Shown here one piece after another: positions 5,328 through 5,698 of a DNA stretch of 5,698 nucleotides. Below the pieces are notes generated by a model. It made no database searches. It saw nothing but the letters and a program-made list of their open reading frames with translations, and was not told the origin of the DNA. The DNA is from an uncultured Collinsella sp. (lineage in GTDB: Bacteria > Actinomycetota > Coriobacteriia > Coriobacteriales > Coriobacteriaceae). Each line of letters starts with the position of its first letter. Position 1 is the stretch's first letter. The DNA is taken from the NCBI GenBank assembly GCA_900554255.1, contig USGN01000087.1, positions 1-5,698 of the forward strand. The letters are read 5' to 3'. Position numbers and translations under genes: made by a program.

Positions 5328-5698
5328 ATGCAGTACTCACAGGAAGTGGAGAACATGTGCCCCGTTGCCAAGGGTGCATACCACGGCCCCGCACCCATCC
5401 CCGAGGAGGGCAAGTGGGTCCAGGCTAAGGAGATTTCCGACATCTCCGGTCTTACGCACGGTGTGGGTTGGTGCGCACCTCAGCAGGGCGCCTGCAAGCT
5501 CACGCTGAACGTCAAGGACGGCATCATCGAGGAGGCCCTCGTTGAGACCATCGGCTGCTCGGGCATGACCCACTCTGCCGCCATGGCTTCCGAGATCCTT
5601 CCCGGTAAGACCATCCTCGAGGCCCTCAACACCGACCTCGTCTGCGACGCCATCAACGTTGCTATGCGCGAGATCTTCCTGCAGATCGTTTACGGCCG
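5328..5698 (+). CDS. NifU_N/IscU-like iron-sulfur scaffold-family protein (N-terminal 123 residues, 3' truncated by window)
   Basis: The frame opens with ATG at 5328 after a good ribosome binding site (AGGAGAGG, 5319-5326) and stays open to the window edge. It belongs to the proteins annotated as iron-sulfur cluster assembly scaffolds that, from memory of similar genomes, often sit beside a GGGtGRT-family gene; no such neighbour is visible here. The core resembles SufU: GACKLTLNVKDGIIEEA (residues 54-70) parallels its CGDELTLQL region, and IGCSGMTHSAAMASEIL (75-91) parallels GHGCAISQASADIM. Cys77 therefore matches the second conserved cysteine. At the first ligand site the Cys-x-Asp pair is changed: Gly54 stands where Cys would be and Cys56 where Asp would be, with another cysteine at 49 (GWCAPQQGAC). 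Cys11 (ENMCPVAKG) and Cys106 are further cysteines. It is probably cytoplasmic. A role in Fe-S assembly is inferred from the fold only; it may bind a different metal centre. Confidence 0.85.
   Translation, partial: MQYSQEVENMCPVAKGAYHGPAPIPEEGKWVQAKEISDISGLTHGVGWCAPQQGACKLTLNVKDGIIEEALVETIGCSGMTHSAAMASEILPGKTILEALNTDLVCDAINVAMREIFLQIVYG

Overview
The window looks like a piece of a high-GC actinobacterial chromosome, most likely a gut Coriobacteriia of the Collinsella type. This is inferred from the strong C/G-ending codon use in the suf genes, the SufB-SufD-SufS-SufU gene set with SufU as the sulfur-transfer partner, and the distinctive NifU/IscU-like protein at the right edge. No 16S or other marker is present, so the genus is an inference.

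Layout. Positions 1-3452 hold the 3' part of a tightly packed SUF iron-sulfur cluster operon on the plus strand: the C-terminus of sufB (start outside the window), then complete sufD, sufS and sufU. Every junction overlaps (1, 4 and 8 nt), so the genes are almost certainly co-transcribed and translationally coupled. SufS takes sulfur from cysteine, SufU accepts it, and SufB/SufD (with SufC, presumably upstream) form the scaffold on which the cluster is built. A very clear intrinsic terminator (3485-3514) closes the operon.

Positions 3515-4111 are about 600 bases with no convincing gene but much structure. There is a nested inverted repeat at 3618-3698, and a 29-nt imperfect inverted repeat whose arms (3715-3743 and 3929-3957) enclose about 185 bases. 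Several short repeats also occur there. Next, on the minus strand, is a 270-residue Y1 (HUH) transposase of the REP-associated (RAYT-like) kind with a C-terminal helix-turn-helix (4112-4924) and a plausible promoter of its own.

Positions 4925-5327 are a divergent intergenic region leading into a plus-strand gene that starts at 5328 and runs off the right edge. That gene encodes a NifU_N/IscU-like iron-sulfur scaffold relative with altered ligand positions. Its leader can form two mutually exclusive hairpins. The window therefore holds two different scaffold-fold proteins (SufU and the right-hand protein) separated by a transposase and repeat-rich DNA.

The best candidates for something undescribed are the inverted-repeat element next to the RAYT, the leader of the right-hand scaffold gene together with that unusual scaffold, and the CxxC-bearing N-terminal extension of SufS. 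None of these is proven by the sequence alone.
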